Source: Aptenodytes patagonicus (lineage: Eukaryota > Chordata > Aves > Sphenisciformes > Spheniscidae). Taken from it: DNA of 64,000 bases. A program made the position numbers and the translations under genes. Below, piece by piece: positions 1-12,600 of the stretch (the first letter of the stretch is position 1; the number at the start of each line of letters is the position of its first letter). The DNA lies in NCBI RefSeq assembly GCF_965638725.1, contig NC_134970.1, positions 3,043,001-3,107,000 on the forward strand. Reading direction: 5' to 3'. A model generated the notes under the pieces. The model did not search any database and was not told where the DNA came from. It saw nothing but the letters and a program-made list of their open reading frames with translations.

Positions 1-2974
1 AAGGAGCTATCGGGGTGCGGGGATGCTGGTGCTGGGGCATAGACTCCATCTCTGACTGGCGATTGCCTCTCGTCAAGAGGCTGCAGAGGGATGCTGGAGC
101 AGCAGCAGTCCCCATTAATATTTCGGCGGCTGTTGGGCAAAGCGGCTCAGAGCAGGATTATTGGCAGCCTGTCTGCACTACGCCGACGAGATACCCCACC
201 CCTGAGACTTGCTCTCACTACTCTTTATGCTATTGATTTTTCTTTTAGCAAGGCAGGCATTAAGCAGGAAAGAAACGGAGGGAGCACGAGCCGCTGTGTT
301 TCTGTGGTGCTGTGTTGAAGAGCAGCCGGGATGGGAGGCAACCGAGTGGGCACGTTGGTTGGGGTGCAAGGTGGTCAGGAGCCAGGGCTGGTGACTTTCT
401 GCCAAATCTCTTTCTTTCTTGCCCTTGTTTGTACAGCTCCAGTACTCCCTGACAATGCACAAGGGCTTAAGCACCGGCATTTGGCTTGTGGTTTTCAGTC
501 TGTTTGATCCTCAGGGGGACACCCGACCGGGGCTTGCAGGAGGCGAGGGGGGAGACACGCACGGGACAAGCGTTTCTATGAAAGCCCTGCCATGCAGAAG
601 GCATTGGCAGAGACCCCTGGAAAAGGTCCATCGCGGAGAGAAGATGCTGCCAGCGCCAGGTGAGCTCTCGGCTTGTCTGGCATCCAGCTCCCAGCAGCAG
701 CTCCAGTCACCTTTCAATTAGCACAGCCTCTGCCCGCGGCCCTGTGCGGCTGCAATTACTGCCCACGTCCAGGGCCAGGCAAAGCAAAAAACCCTCAGCT
801 GCCGTGCTTATAAAACATTCACAGCATTAAATAAAACAGTAGATCAGGCTGGCATTTTCAAAGCATCTTGGAGAACTTAGGCACACACCTATTTTTAAGA
901 AGGCAGCTATCGAAATCCCATCTCTGGTCCGGAGAAGCGAGCTCGAGGAAGACCCGCTGCACGGGTACTCCTGGGCAGCTCCATCTCCAGAAGTGCTCAG
1001 CAAAGATGCTGGAGCAGTCGGACCCCCCCAGCAGTCCCCGGTCCTTCCTGAGCTCCCGGGAGCGAATGTGCAGAGCAGGACAAGCCGCTAATTACAGATA
1101 ATAGCTGCCATTTATGAGTGAGGCATCCGCCGTCCCCGGCTTCCTCTGGGAGCTGGGCGTGGAGCTCCTGTATCCCAAAGCTGCCGGTGGGTGAGGCAGA
1201 GGCTTGTCCTGCGCTGCCCTGCAGGGAGGGGAAATCACAGCCGCATGCCCTGACACAGAGCCCCCGTGCTGCCGTATCGGCCCCCGGACATCCCTTGCGG
1301 CAGCAGCCGTAATTTTGGCTTCAGGCATGCGAGGGCCACCCAGCTCGTGCACAGGGCATCAGCTCCCGAATACCACCGGGGTGAGCAGGGGCTGCTTCCC
1401 ACGTCACAGCACGCAGGCTGGGGTCGCTGCCCGCTGCTGCCCGCGCAGGGCTCAGGATGGGGTTTGCCTCCGTGCGGTGTTGATGGTGCAATGGAAGAGC
1501 AGCAGAAGCAGCACCAGCTTCCTGCTGGGTCGCCCAGCCCCATGGATGCTGGTCCCAGCAGATAACTCGGGGAGAGAGTGCCAATTATTAATATTTTAAT
1601 TACAGCCAGATGATAACGAACTGAAAAGCTGGGTTTTTTAATCAAAGCTGTGACGGCACCCAGCCCTAACAGGACACAGCGGGACGCCCAGCGCCTCACC
1701 AGCAGCACCCAGTCCCCAGGAGGGTTGGTGCACACACGGGGCTGCGGCACTGGGACCTCCTACGGAGGGGATGATGCTCAGCGGGAGCCTGGGGAGATTT
1801 TAAAGCTCAGCCCTTGCGCAGGATGTCCAGAGAAGGACCGGGGCGTTAAAAATCACGCTGCAGCCCACATCCCCAACAGGCAGAGCCACCCACGTGTGCG
1901 TCTGTGCTTTGCATGAACGGCTTCCCCGGGGTTTGATCCGTGCCTGGCTACGTGATATTATCGTTGGGTATTTACCTGCCCTTTGCATCAGAAGGTTCGA
2001 TTCCTCAAGTGCTGATCCCACACGAAATCCAGGTCACTTGGCTGCACCAGCGCTTTTGAGAAAACCTGCCCCCAGTTAGGTGGCCGAGAGCTGGAGGAGG
2101 TTTGCATGGACAATTCAACCAACAGGACAAAAAGAAACAAATCCGGGACTTGCCGGGAATTATTTATTCAGCTCTGCTCTCAGCAGGGAATTATGGATGC
2201 GCCAATTGTGCCACAGAGCACCTTCCTCCTCCCGGCTGCTTGGAAATGGGTTATTTAGTAACTGGTGAGGCCACCGGTGCTGAGTCAGCCCATGGCTAAT
2301 GAACACCCTGGCTGCCCATTTGAAATTTATTGCACCTATTAATTACAACCATTAGCTGCAGCCAGTGAAATTTTTATAATGAGGACCCTTGCGACTTTGC
2401 CTTCCTAGCAGCAAATTAACTGTGTGGGGGGAAGAATCAATGGGATCAGCATACTTTACAGAAGCGATGTTTTAATTAGCGATTCTCTGCAAACATGCCA
2501 AGCAACAGCTTCTCTGTTCATTATCTCTCCTTAAAGGGATGGTGCTTCTTTTCAGGTTAGTTTTATTCCAGTCTTGTCTCCTCTGTTGTTGAGTTTCTAC
2601 TGCACTGCTGCTCATTATAGAAACTGCTTTGAAGTTGGTTTTATCTTAGGTCTGGTTGTAAGCAGCGAGATGTCCAAGGTTTGGGGGGGGGGAAGCAACC
2701 CTAGGAAATAAAGGTTTTGAAAGCTTGGCTGAAAAATCTTGGATGGATCCTGTGGCTGTGAGGAGGAGGGGGACAGGGAGTGCGGGAAAGGGGTTGTGTC
2801 CCCTCAGGGACAGGCTGCCCCAGCAGTGAGCCTCAGGGATGTGGGACCTGCATCTCTGATGCTTAAAAAAGAAAGGACCGAAAGTCCCAGGCAAGGCTCC
2901 CTCTGTGCAGGGAACGTCTGCATTGCACGGAGCTGCCATGCCTCAGAAGGAAGTCTCTGCAAGTCTGGACAATT
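1..2974. other. Intergenic DNA, no gene seen
   Basis: No open frame here has both plausible splice sites and recognisable protein sequence. Frames in the GC-rich first 2 kb are short and low in complexity. Several AT-rich, well-mixed stretches such as 2290-2480 could be conserved non-coding elements, but nothing in the sequence proves it. By comparison with the human map, the neighbouring gene to the left should be CDK18 on the opposite strand; no CDK18 exon is visible. Confidence 0.5.
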
Positions 2975-3188
2975 TGGACATGAGGAAAAATTTCTTTACT
3001 GAGAGAGTGCTTAAACATTGGAAGAGGCTGCCCAGGGCAGTGGTTGAGTCCCCATCCCTGGAGGTATTTAAAAGACGTGTAGATGAGGCGCTTAGGGACA
3101 TGGTTTAGTGGGCACGGCGGTGTTGGGTTGACGGTTGGACTCGATGATCTTAGAGGTCTTTTCCAACCTTAATGATTCTATGATTCTA
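2975..3188 (+). mobile_element. CR1 LINE, 5'-truncated 3' end
   Basis: This is a non-LTR retroposon fragment of the avian CR1 family. It starts in the last part of the reverse-transcriptase reading frame: codons reading [17 protein letters not shown] are visible at about 3024-3075. It runs through the CR1 3' UTR (GGTTGGACTCGATGATCTTA) and ends in the typical short tail ATGATTCTATGATTCTA. The frame closes normally at the TAG near 3106. It is a dead copy with no promoter or upstream ORF. It closely resembles the copy at 23326-23507, so both probably come from the same subfamily. Confidence 0.93.
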
Positions 3189-3767
3189 AGTCCCGTAAGC
3201 ACAGTGCTGCGGCCCCAGGCGCTTTTCTGGGGACTTTTCCGAGGGTGTTTGCTCAGCGGAGCTTAGAAAACCAGGCTGGTGATCCCCAAATCATCAGCCA
3301 CTCCTGAAAATCTTGGCTGTAGAGGTGGACGGACTAGCTATCATGAAAGGCAAATGAAATGAAATTTCTGGGAACTTTTCTACATTTCATTACAAATGAT
3401 TTAATTCCATTCGGTTCCCCGCAAAAATATGGGACCAATTTCCATTGCAAATGATCCCATTTCCCAGGAAAAAAATGACACGCTGGCGGCAAAAGGCAGC
3501 TTTGAAATTCAGGATTTAAAATGCAAAACTTAATCTTGTTTTTTCCAACCAAGTAGCTAAAAGTTAATTCAATGGTGTTTCTCAGAAATAGAAAAGCTGG
3601 GGCAGAGTAAGAACATCAGCCGAAACGAAAGCTCCCGGTGCCTGAGGACACCTTCCCGGGTCCGGCGGCCACCGGTGTCACCTGGCAGCCCCAGCCCATC
3701 CCTGCAGCAAGGCTGTGCTGAGCTGGTGCCCAAGGCAGCATCTCTAGCTCTCGCACCCCAGCCCTGC

Positions 3768-3827
3768 CTGCACCCCTGCCTGCACCCCTGGCTCTCCCTG
3801 CACCCCTGCCTGCACCCCTGGCTCTCC
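3768..3827. repeat. 30-bp unit duplicated in tandem, perfect copies
   Basis: Two identical, head-to-tail copies of a C-rich 30-base unit (start CTGCACCCCTGC, end GGCTCTCC) occupy 3768-3797 and 3798-3827. Inside each unit the 12-mer CTGCACCCCTGC/G is itself repeated, so there is a nested periodicity. A partial unit (CCTGCC) precedes and follows. It is a small minisatellite that could vary in copy number between individuals. Confidence 0.85.
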
Positions 3828-4694
3828 CTGCCCAGGACCTCCCCTCCCGAAGCTGTCCCGTTTCAGCTGCCTGCCATGCTGGTCTGAGCTGCCCGGCTGC
3901 CCAGCGAAACCCAGGGAAACGGGTAATTGCTGGGCTAAGGAATAGACTCTCTCCAGCTGGTTCAGAAAGACATTTTTTAGGGCTCAGGGAAAGTGACATT
4001 ATTAAAGTGAGCATGCTGATTTCAGACAGCTCCCAATTCATCACTGACAGTGACAAACACGGCCCGGGGTTATGCAGTTGACTAAAGAGAATTCTCTAGC
4101 TTTACATTTTTAATGCTCCTCGCATTTTCTCTGCTGCAGTGGAGTTTTATCCAAAGGATCTTCTCCTTTGAATAGAAAGGGCAGCACGGGTCTGTGAAGC
4201 ATGCCCAGCCCTTGCAAATCAAGCGGGGCTTCTGTCATCACTGCCCAAGCCAGTTCATTTATTTTTTAATTATTCCTTGCTCCTTCAGGATCCTTTTTCT
4301 ACCTTTTCAAGAAGAACAGGAGCGTCAGCCTCAGCTGGGCTGCCTCTATTCTCCGGGGCTCATTCATCATTGTCTGCTGCCTGAATGGGAGGCAGAGGGT
4401 CAGCCTGAAAAGCCTCCACGTTACAAGCTCCTTTAAATATATCAATAGCTCCCTAATGGATGCTGGGGTCCCAGCCGGACCGCCCAGGCTCTCGGGGTAG
4501 CTTTGTGTCTGCAAGGGGGGACAGCCGGGCCGGGCACAGGGAGGATGTGGGGTGGCACGGGGCAGCAGGGACGGGCACCCACGGGGACCGAGAGCTGCTC
4601 AGCCCAGGCTGCCTGGGAGGTCTGGTGCGGACGTGTTTGCCTGGTTAATACGGAGAGTGTTAAACAGCAGGGACGGCGCTGGGTGGGAGGGTGG

Positions 4695-4765
4695 GAGCCT
4701 TAACGGATCCGGCAGTACCGGATCAGACCCAGCGTGCCAAACTGGGGCGCCGGCTCCCAAAGGCT
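4695..4765 (+). mobile_element. Degraded ancient amniote repeat, tentative
   Basis: The string GGCAGTACCGGATCAGACC at about 4711 resembles the widespread sauropsid repeat that reads approximately CTGCCATACTGGATCAGACC. The similarity fades within about 50 bases. The family assignment is from memory and the copy is short, so chance similarity cannot be excluded. Confidence 0.35.
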
Positions 4766-5487
4766 TCTCCCTTCCCATTGTCCCTTCCCCGCCGGCAGTG
4801 GGTTTGCTCCGCTCCAGCTGAAGCTGTGCAAAGCTGGGAGGGCGCAGGGGCCGGGAGGTGAGCGGCCCCCCACCCCGGTGGGCTGGCCCCCGCGCAGCCC
4901 CTCCACACCAGCCATTCCCTCCAAAATCCCATTCTCAGGCTGGTAACAAAAAGCAGCAGCACAAAGAGAGACGCGGAGACCTGCCGCTATGCTGAGAAGC
5001 CATTCAGAACGGGAGACTCATTAAAGAGCCCGTTGTCATTATTTGTGAGCTCCAGAGGTAGCCTTATTTAATTTCGGAGCTACTAGACAGGTATCCAGAT
5101 GGCTGTTGGGGGGGGCAGCAGCAGAAGTGAATTAAATGGGATGCCTCTCGCTGCTGCCGTTCACTTTGTGCTGCAGCTGGTCCCCTTGGAAAGGGGGGAA
5201 AGCAGGAAGGCAGGGATGTGGCATCACCCCCCTGCAACATCACTGCTGGTGAAGAGTGCGTAGAGATGGGGGTCCGTGGGCCCCACCTGCTTTGGCTTTT
5301 TTCCCTGCGGTTAATTTTCTCCCAGCTGTCTCTGCTGTGAATTCGGGCTGCTCCAAACTCTGCTGGGGTTGCAGGCTGCAGGCAGCGGGCTGGGGGCTCT
5401 GGGCAGTGCCCGGCTGTCGGGGGCTTCACTCTTTGCTCGCTACCATCAGTGGCTGTGAGCCTCAGGAGGTGACAGTACCTCCTACAC

Positions 5488-5600
5488 TGAGATTCGAGCA
5501 TCGTGCCCATTTCACAGATGGGTAAACTGAGGCCCCAAGATGTTCCCTGTCCACGCTGCTGCTGACGGGGAGCAAACGCCGAGTTGAGGCTCTGCTGGGA
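5488..5600 (-). mobile_element. MIR-type SINE relic (antisense)
   Basis: The segment CCATTTCACAGATGGGTAAA followed by CTGAGGCCCC is the antisense form of the conserved MIR core (sense: CCTCAGTTTCCTCATCTGTAAAATGG). The weaker continuation GGGGAGCAAACGCCGAGTTG corresponds to the part of MIR before that core. It is an old fossil SINE shared by amniotes. Ends are approximate. Confidence 0.6.
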
Positions 5601-8600
5601 GCCCCAGGCGGTGACTGCGGTGGGTGCTGCGGTCCCTCTGCTCTCCGCACAGCTGGAGGATGACACAGTTGTGGTGGCGAGGACGTGTCTTGCTGGGCAG
5701 TGTGATGCTGCGCAGGCTGGGCACAGCTCCCTTTGAGCACCGGCACTGCCTCTTCTGGGGCAGAATTAGAGCTGGTCATCTGCCAACCGTACAAAAGCCA
5801 AAAATTAAAGTAGGGAGAAAATGAAAGTTTTGCTTCAGATAGTTATTTCTGCAAGTATTTGTTATTTATTTAAAAATACCCCACCCTTTCATTTGCATAA
5901 TTACATTTTGCAGCTGTTGGGCCATAATGTGGGCTGTGCTTTGGGGCATTATTTTATCCGTTGAAAACGGACACAAAGAGAGTGAACTCCGCTCTCAGCT
6001 GTGCCTCATTGTGCCGTAACCGCTGGTGCTGCCTCTGCGCCGGGGCGCTCCCAGGGCACCTCACCTCCCGGGCCCTCGAATATGCATTAGGCGCTGCAAG
6101 CTGTCCCCACGTCTGTCCCGATTGTTCACTGCTTTTGAGGAGAGGGGCTGGCGGGGGAGTTTTAATCTCCTCGTCTTTCGCTGGGTGGGGAATTTGGGAG
6201 TGCGTGGCTGGGGGCCTCGGATGCGGGGAAGGAGGGGGAAGGGAGATGCGCGCCAGTGCAGGGTGATGTTCCGGTTTTGTGATTTTGGGCATCTGTTCTA
6301 TGCCCTTTGTCCTTCCCGTGCATCCCCCGTGCGCCTGCAGGACCTTCCCTGACTCCTCTCCCTGTCCCCATCCAGGTCTCCCGGGGGTGCTCCCACACCT
6401 CTCCTGCTCCAGGTGATGCCCCAGTTCACCTTTGCTTGCTTCTGTGGGCTCCATGGCTTCTGCAAGATGAAGAGGAAGAAAGAAGAGTCCAGTGCGGAGC
6501 AGGAGACAGCAGTGTGAGGAGCAGACTCGTGCGTGTGCCCTGCTGAGCCATGCCTCAGGACTCCGTCCCCTTCCCATCGGTATGCTGGGACTGCCGGGGG
6601 GACATTTGCTGCCTCCTTTCTTCTTGCCTCTCTGAGGACCAGCTCCCCCTCGGGCATCACCCTCTGCCTGCACTGTCTCGGGGTGTCTCGGGGGGCTGGG
6701 GGGGCTGCTCAGCCGAGCTGATGTGTCTGGGATGGTGCTTGGCAGGGGAAGGGGAGCCCGGGGCTGAGCAATGGTTTTGCTCATTGATAGCAGCAGTGGG
6801 CTGGGAAGAGCGTGGAGGGAGCTGGTTAATCTGCTCTAACACACTTATCCTGCAGCTTCTCTCATTTTCTCTCCCCTCCCTCTTCCCAGATACTTGCGTG
6901 GCCAGGGGAGAGCCGAAGCATGGGAATGACCTTGCCGAGAGACAGAAGCAGATGCTGTGGACGTTACCCAGGTGCTGCAGCAATTCTGCCCAGACCCCCA
7001 GCCCGGCCGGGCACTGAGCCCTCGGGACCCAAGCAGCCGGTGCCAGAGGGACCCTGCGTCCCAGCGGGGTAGAGATTTCCCTCCTGAGCAAGCCGACCTG
7101 CCCTTGCTCCAACAAGTCTCAACAGACAGACCCTGAAGGGGTTTTCAAAAGCCGGGGCCAGACCTTGTCCTTAGGAGTCATAGTGCCAGAGAGGCTGGCC
7201 CTGGCTGGTAAGTTGTCCTGCTGCTGCAGAATTGGCTGAACGTAAAAACGAGCTGGTTTTGGGTTTGTTTTTTTTTTTTTTTAAAGTCTGTCTCAAGCAA
7301 ATGTCTGTGACTCCAAGAAGCCATTCTCCATGCCTCTGCCCTGCCTGGTCCCGCGGGTGCAGCACACCAGAGCATTTCGGAGGCACCAGACACACCAACC
7401 CTGCTCGGACGCTGCTCCCTGTGCGACTGGTGCCATCCAGGAGCTCCCGCCCCACGGGTGGGGGGTACACCTCGGTGCCTGACCCCCACCCCCTGCACAC
7501 CTGAGCCATGAGGCTCAGCGGGATGTTGTTCTTGTTTGGCAAACGGGCCAAAATCCCTGAGCTCGGGGCACTTGAGATTCACTCCAGGAACATTTCTAGC
7601 ACAAACGTGTCCTCCAGAGCAGAAATCCTTATATTCTTCCATACTGCGCTTCCCTACTCCATATGGAGACCCCCTGAGCCTGGGGCCAAAAGCGATGCCC
7701 GGGGCTGCTGGGTAGGAGTCGCTCATGATTGAGTGCTCGCCTTGCTCCGCGTGGCCGTCCCCACCGTCCCTCTCTCTCCCCCACCCTGTCTGTGCGTCCT
7801 TCCCACCCACCGCTGAAGCCATACGGGAACTCCCTGCATGCTGTGCCTTCCCAGAGGCATCTCAGACAGAGATCCCTGCTCAGATACCCTCCAAACAGCC
7901 CCAGGCTCTGCATGCTGGAGAGCCGGGGAGTGTCAGTGAGCCAGGGTCCCCCGGGGTTTGGGGACCATTGGTTGGGTCTTGGTGCCCGGTTCCCCATCCC
8001 TGAATGCACCCGGCATTCGAGATCTCATTTCAGGCACCAGCAGCTGCAATGGCCCTGGTGCCCCCGTTTGCAAGACGTGCTGGAGAGCAGCAGGGACAGC
8101 CCCTAGGAAAGGGTAAATGCTCGGGGGCAGCCGTGCCCGCTGCCCGTCAGCACGGGGGGTATTGACTTGTGCAGACTGACACCCCCGAGGAGCCCCCACT
8201 GCGGGGGACGAGCACACTCGGAGAACGAATTCTTCCCCCATAATTAACTGGCTTGACCTTTCCAGGGTTTGCCCAGTGCTCCTAGACCAGATTCACACTG
8301 GGCAAACAGAGCTGTATGTGCCGCTGACAGCTCCCCTTCAGAGGAGATTTGTTGGCTCAGCCAACATCCAGAACCAACACAGCTATTATTTTATTTTCTT
8401 ATCCAAAGGATTTAGCACAAAAACCTGAGCCTGGCCAGGAGCACCAATAACACGAGGTGCAGCTGAGGAGCTTTAAATCCTCCCTGCTGGGTGCCCGTTG
8501 TCCGGGCTGCAGTGGGAAGCAGCTGACTGGTGTGGGATGGGCTGCTCGGAGCCGGGTCGGAGGTGGCAGCCAGCCGGGACCAGGCACAGGGGCACGGACT

Positions 8601-9504
8601 GCGCGTGGTCTCCATGTGTCAGACCACAGGGTCGGGAGGCTCGGGGCACTTTGCTTTTTCCCCTCTTTAAGCCCAAGAGATGTGAGCTGTGGGATCCAGC
8701 GGTGCAGCCCCTGGGCAGTGTTGCCAGCTGGGTATTTCCCAGCTGGGCTCCATGTTTTGGCACGGGAGAGGGCACGTGGTGGCGGGTGAGGTGCCCTGTG
8801 AGGGGCCAGCCAGGAGAGTGGTCCGGCTTCCCTGTAATTTGTCACCATCGAGCTCAGCAGATTTCAGCCTGGCACGCACAGATCGGTGGAAAACGCTGTG
8901 GTTAGTGCCGGCTGTAATGTCTCCTCAGGGACCTCTGGGGCTGCATCAACTTTTTACGTAGGCAGTGCACGAGGAGCTGCTTTACTGAGGCACCGAGGGT
9001 GGCTGAGGTTAATGCTGATGCACCCACATTTTGGCTTGGTTGAAGGTGCCCCATTCCTGGGGGGGACACAAGCTGGGTCCCTGCTAATGACGATCCAAGC
9101 AGGGATCGCCCTTGTCAGAGCAGCCTGGAGAGCTGGGGCTGTTCTGGCAGTGGGTGCGTGCTCCAGGGAGACCGTCGAAAGCAGAGGTTTGGGGAAAATC
9201 ATGGGCAGCTTCACTCAGTCAGGCTTTACAGAAGCTAAATTATTACTGTGGGGTTGCGGAGGTTGGCCCAGTTCATTACCATGTAACCTTCGCTGCTAAA
9301 CCTCTTGGATTACAGATCCATCATGGTTTGGCAGGTAAAGATGTGCCGCTAACGGCCGCCCCAAGATTTCGTGTCTACATGGAGGCTCGGCATTGCACTG
9401 AGAGCAGCCCTGGAGATGAGGCTGGTGCACGACGGGATGGTGCTGCAGGGGCTCCGGTTGTGGTGGGAGTCACCCAGGCTGGTCTGGGATGAGCTGGGAG
9501 CTCC

Positions 9505-9665
9505 GTTGGAAACACGCCGTGCTCACGCTGTGCTTGCACTGTGCGTGCTGTGCATACGTTGTACAGGATGCACGCACAGCGCACACGCTGTGCACACCCT
9601 ATGCACGCACTGCACACGCTGTGCACACGCACACTGCGCACCTTCTGGACTCGCTGCACGCTGGA
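9505..9665. repeat. Degenerate GTGCACAC-rich minisatellite
   Basis: The block is built from variants of GCACACGCTGTGCACAC. This 17-mer occurs perfectly at 9581-9597 and 9612-9628, a 31-base spacing, with looser copies before (TCACGCTGTGCTTGCACTGT). The unit contains the palindrome GTGCAC, so both strands look alike. It produces spurious Cys/His-rich open frames in several phases; these are not genes. Confidence 0.75.
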
Positions 9666-12600
9666 CGTGCGCGGCAGCTCTGTGCCTGTTCAGGTTTTCC
9701 CTGTGTCTCGAATGTTCCTGTCTCCGGTGAGGGGTTCCCAAGCCAGGTGTTTAATGAATATAGCACATACAATCGAGACAGGCAGACACTCACCCACACC
9801 CCTTATACGTGCATTTGAAAAGACAATAAATGAACCAAGTGCAGTATGAATGTTAAAGTGCTCGAGCTACAGTTATTTTTAAAGAGAACTTCCCACCTCC
9901 CTGGATGGATGTAGCTCTCAAAGCAACAATATGTTTTCCACCATGGCTCCCAGCAAAATGGTTTGCTCCTGGATTGACCTCTATTGTGTTCATAAATGGC
10001 TTGTGGTGCTTTTTGATTCCCCAATCATAATGACTTGACCTCTAGATTCATGGCTGAAGGTCCTTTCATCTGCACGTTGTTTCCCACCAGACTCCAGCCT
10101 GGCGCTTTTCTGTAGCAAACCTGCCAAGAGCTGAGCCCCGCGCCGCTCGCCCCTCCGAGCCGCCCAGCCAGCTTCCACTGACAAATTTGCAGTGGGCAAA
10201 AGCAAATGTTTTTTTTTTTTTCTCTCTTTCCAGTGGCAGCATTTTAATAGGGCAGTGTATGCTTCTGAGACTGCGAAGGCTGGGAAGTTGACAGCTCTTG
10301 TCACAGTACAAACACTCTCTCCCTGTCTCTCTCCCCCACATTTGCACAACCCCTGGCATTTTTATAAACTAGGAGTTTTCTTGTTGTTCAGGATTTCCTC
10401 TTGCCCTCCCAAGTGACAGACACCCTGCCTTTGACTCTTCCACCCGGCTTTCGCTTCTCCGCTCCAGAAGCAACTGGACCTGAGCGATATTGTAGCAGAT
10501 GAATCTTACTAATGTCGGTGGCAATGAGCTATAAGCTGGAGTTGTCCATCCAGTGGTTTCCAAGTGCTCTTCCGAGGCTTTTCCATCCTCTGGAGAGTGG
10601 AAAGGAGGCGCAGGGACCCGCCACGGCTGACCAGTGAGCCTGAAGCTGAGGCTGCAAAACCGCCCGTGTCCCGGCTGCTCGCGGGCATCCTTGGGGTAAA
10701 GGGTGCAGTAGAAGTCTGCGAGATGTAACTTGTCCTCTCCGTGACAGAGCTGGCTCAGCGTACAGCTGGGCTCTCTGCAAATCCCGTTACAACACAAGCC
10801 TTATCTGTACTGTGGGTTCCCAGGGTTTATGGAGAGAGCCTCCACCTCCGTCCCTCCTCAGGAAGAGGAGAGCGGTGCTCCCGAAAGATGCATTTGTTCC
10901 TACCAGCAATAATCCTTCTTTAATCCTATTATGCCAAGGAAAGCATCCAACTCCCCTCGAAGCGGATGGTGGGATGCACGGAGGAGGGAGGCCCCTCTCA
11001 CTGCCGGCTGCAGCCAGTGCCTGCCCTTGGCCAGGTCCCCACCCGGGCTTTGGGGGGGGATGTCCCACGGCTCAGCCCCTTCCCGTGCACCCCGAGCTTT
11101 TCGTCCGGTGCCAAAAGGCTGGAGTGAAGCTGGCAGCAGCCAGCGACACCCATGCACCAGCCCTGGGGATGGAGAAGTAACATCGTCTGAAACGAGGAGC
11201 TGCCTGTACCAAGGGTACAGGGTCTGGAGCTGATGCTGGAGTGTCAGGAAAAATCAGTTTTAATGATCAAAATAACCAAAGCATGGCCTCAGGCTCCCTT
11301 CCCAGATAGGCAGTGTAGCCCCTTTGTAAATATTGGCTTACTTGGGAGCGAGGGAGCCTACAGATGTTTATTTGCATGACAATAGCCGGGTTGGGGACCA
11401 AACCGTGTGTGTGCGGGGGCGCGGGGCGCAGCCTCCATCGGCAGACGGGCTGGTGAAGGAGGTGGTCCTGCCAGGGGAGCTTGCGCTGCGCTGATCTGAG
11501 ATGAAGAAATGTTTGTGCAGTGAGCTGGAAGGGTACGCGCACAAATTGTAGGAGGCAAGCCAAGAAAAAAAGCTGCAGCTTGAACTCTTGTCTCGTAACA
11601 CATTCTTAAAGGTTTTGCCGGAGATGTGAAAAAGGACCAGAAAAATAACCCCGGCGATCCCGAGGCAGACACTCTGCAGCAGGACAGGCGGCTTCTGCCC
11701 AAACGCCCCGCAAGCATCGGCTTGACGTAGCGCGTTGGATTTTAGGCGAGTGCTGTGTTTGCTACAGGCAGGGCAATTTCTGCATCCCAGGTGGTAACCA
11801 AGAGAAAAACGCCCTTTTTTTTTTCCCCTCCCCAGAAATCACCCGGTCAAAGCCGCCCTTTCTCCCTCGCGTGGGCAGGATTTTCTTCCAGCTGCTCGAC
11901 GTTCCCGTGCTGACCCGCCGCCCTCCTGCTAGCTGGTGCTGGGGTATTGCGCGGAGAAATACCTCGGGCAGCCCGATAAAATCTGCAGTTCACGGTCAGG
12001 CTCGATCCTCCCGGCCCGTGCCTGCTCGCCTCCCCGTGCGTCTGTCTTCCCATAGTTCAAAAAACAACCGGTCTTTGTGGCTGCCCCAAAACACCACGTT
12101 TTTCAGAAGGTTACTCTGAGGGCAAAGTACAGGCAGTCTCAGGCAGCTCCAGGTGGGCACGGGGAAGCACGCGTTGTTTTGGGAAAATGCTGACCTTGTT
12201 CTGTTCCTATTTTTGCACATCAGCACAGCCTCCCGAATCCAGGGTTTGCAGCCCCGGCGCTGTCCTTGGCGAGGACCTTCGGGTTTATCTTTGGGCCAAA
12301 AAAAAGAAAGTTGGTGAAACACAAAGCGTGTTTCTTGAATGTAACTTTAGTTTTGCACAGTCCCCCTGTAACGCGTGGTGACCACACGAGTAACGCACTC
12401 GTGGACTTAAACCACTAGGGATTAATCACTGCTCTGGAGTTTATTACAAGTGTCAAGATACGGGTCAAATTCAACCTTCATTTTATGCTGGTATAAATCC
12501 AGAGAGACAGTCTGTATGCTGAGGTGTCTGCAAAAATATTAATTATACGGAGATGAGCTTGGACTGGACCCCAACACTCCCAGATTTCTCCTAAAGGTGT

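Noticed and set aside
2905-3108. 67-codon plus-strand frame as a possible gene
   Set aside because: Its C-terminal half is the end of the CR1 reverse-transcriptase frame, so it is a retroposon fragment.
5064-5666. 200-codon minus-strand frame
   Set aside because: Overlaps a MIR-like relic and shows no recognisable protein sequence.
5954-6784. 276-codon minus-strand frame
   Set aside because: Proline/serine/glycine-rich with no domain, in GC-rich DNA where long frames are common; no supporting splice or conservation evidence.
9489-9818. Cys/His-rich frames looking like zinc-binding peptides
   Set aside because: Produced by the GTGCACAC minisatellite in several phases and both strands.
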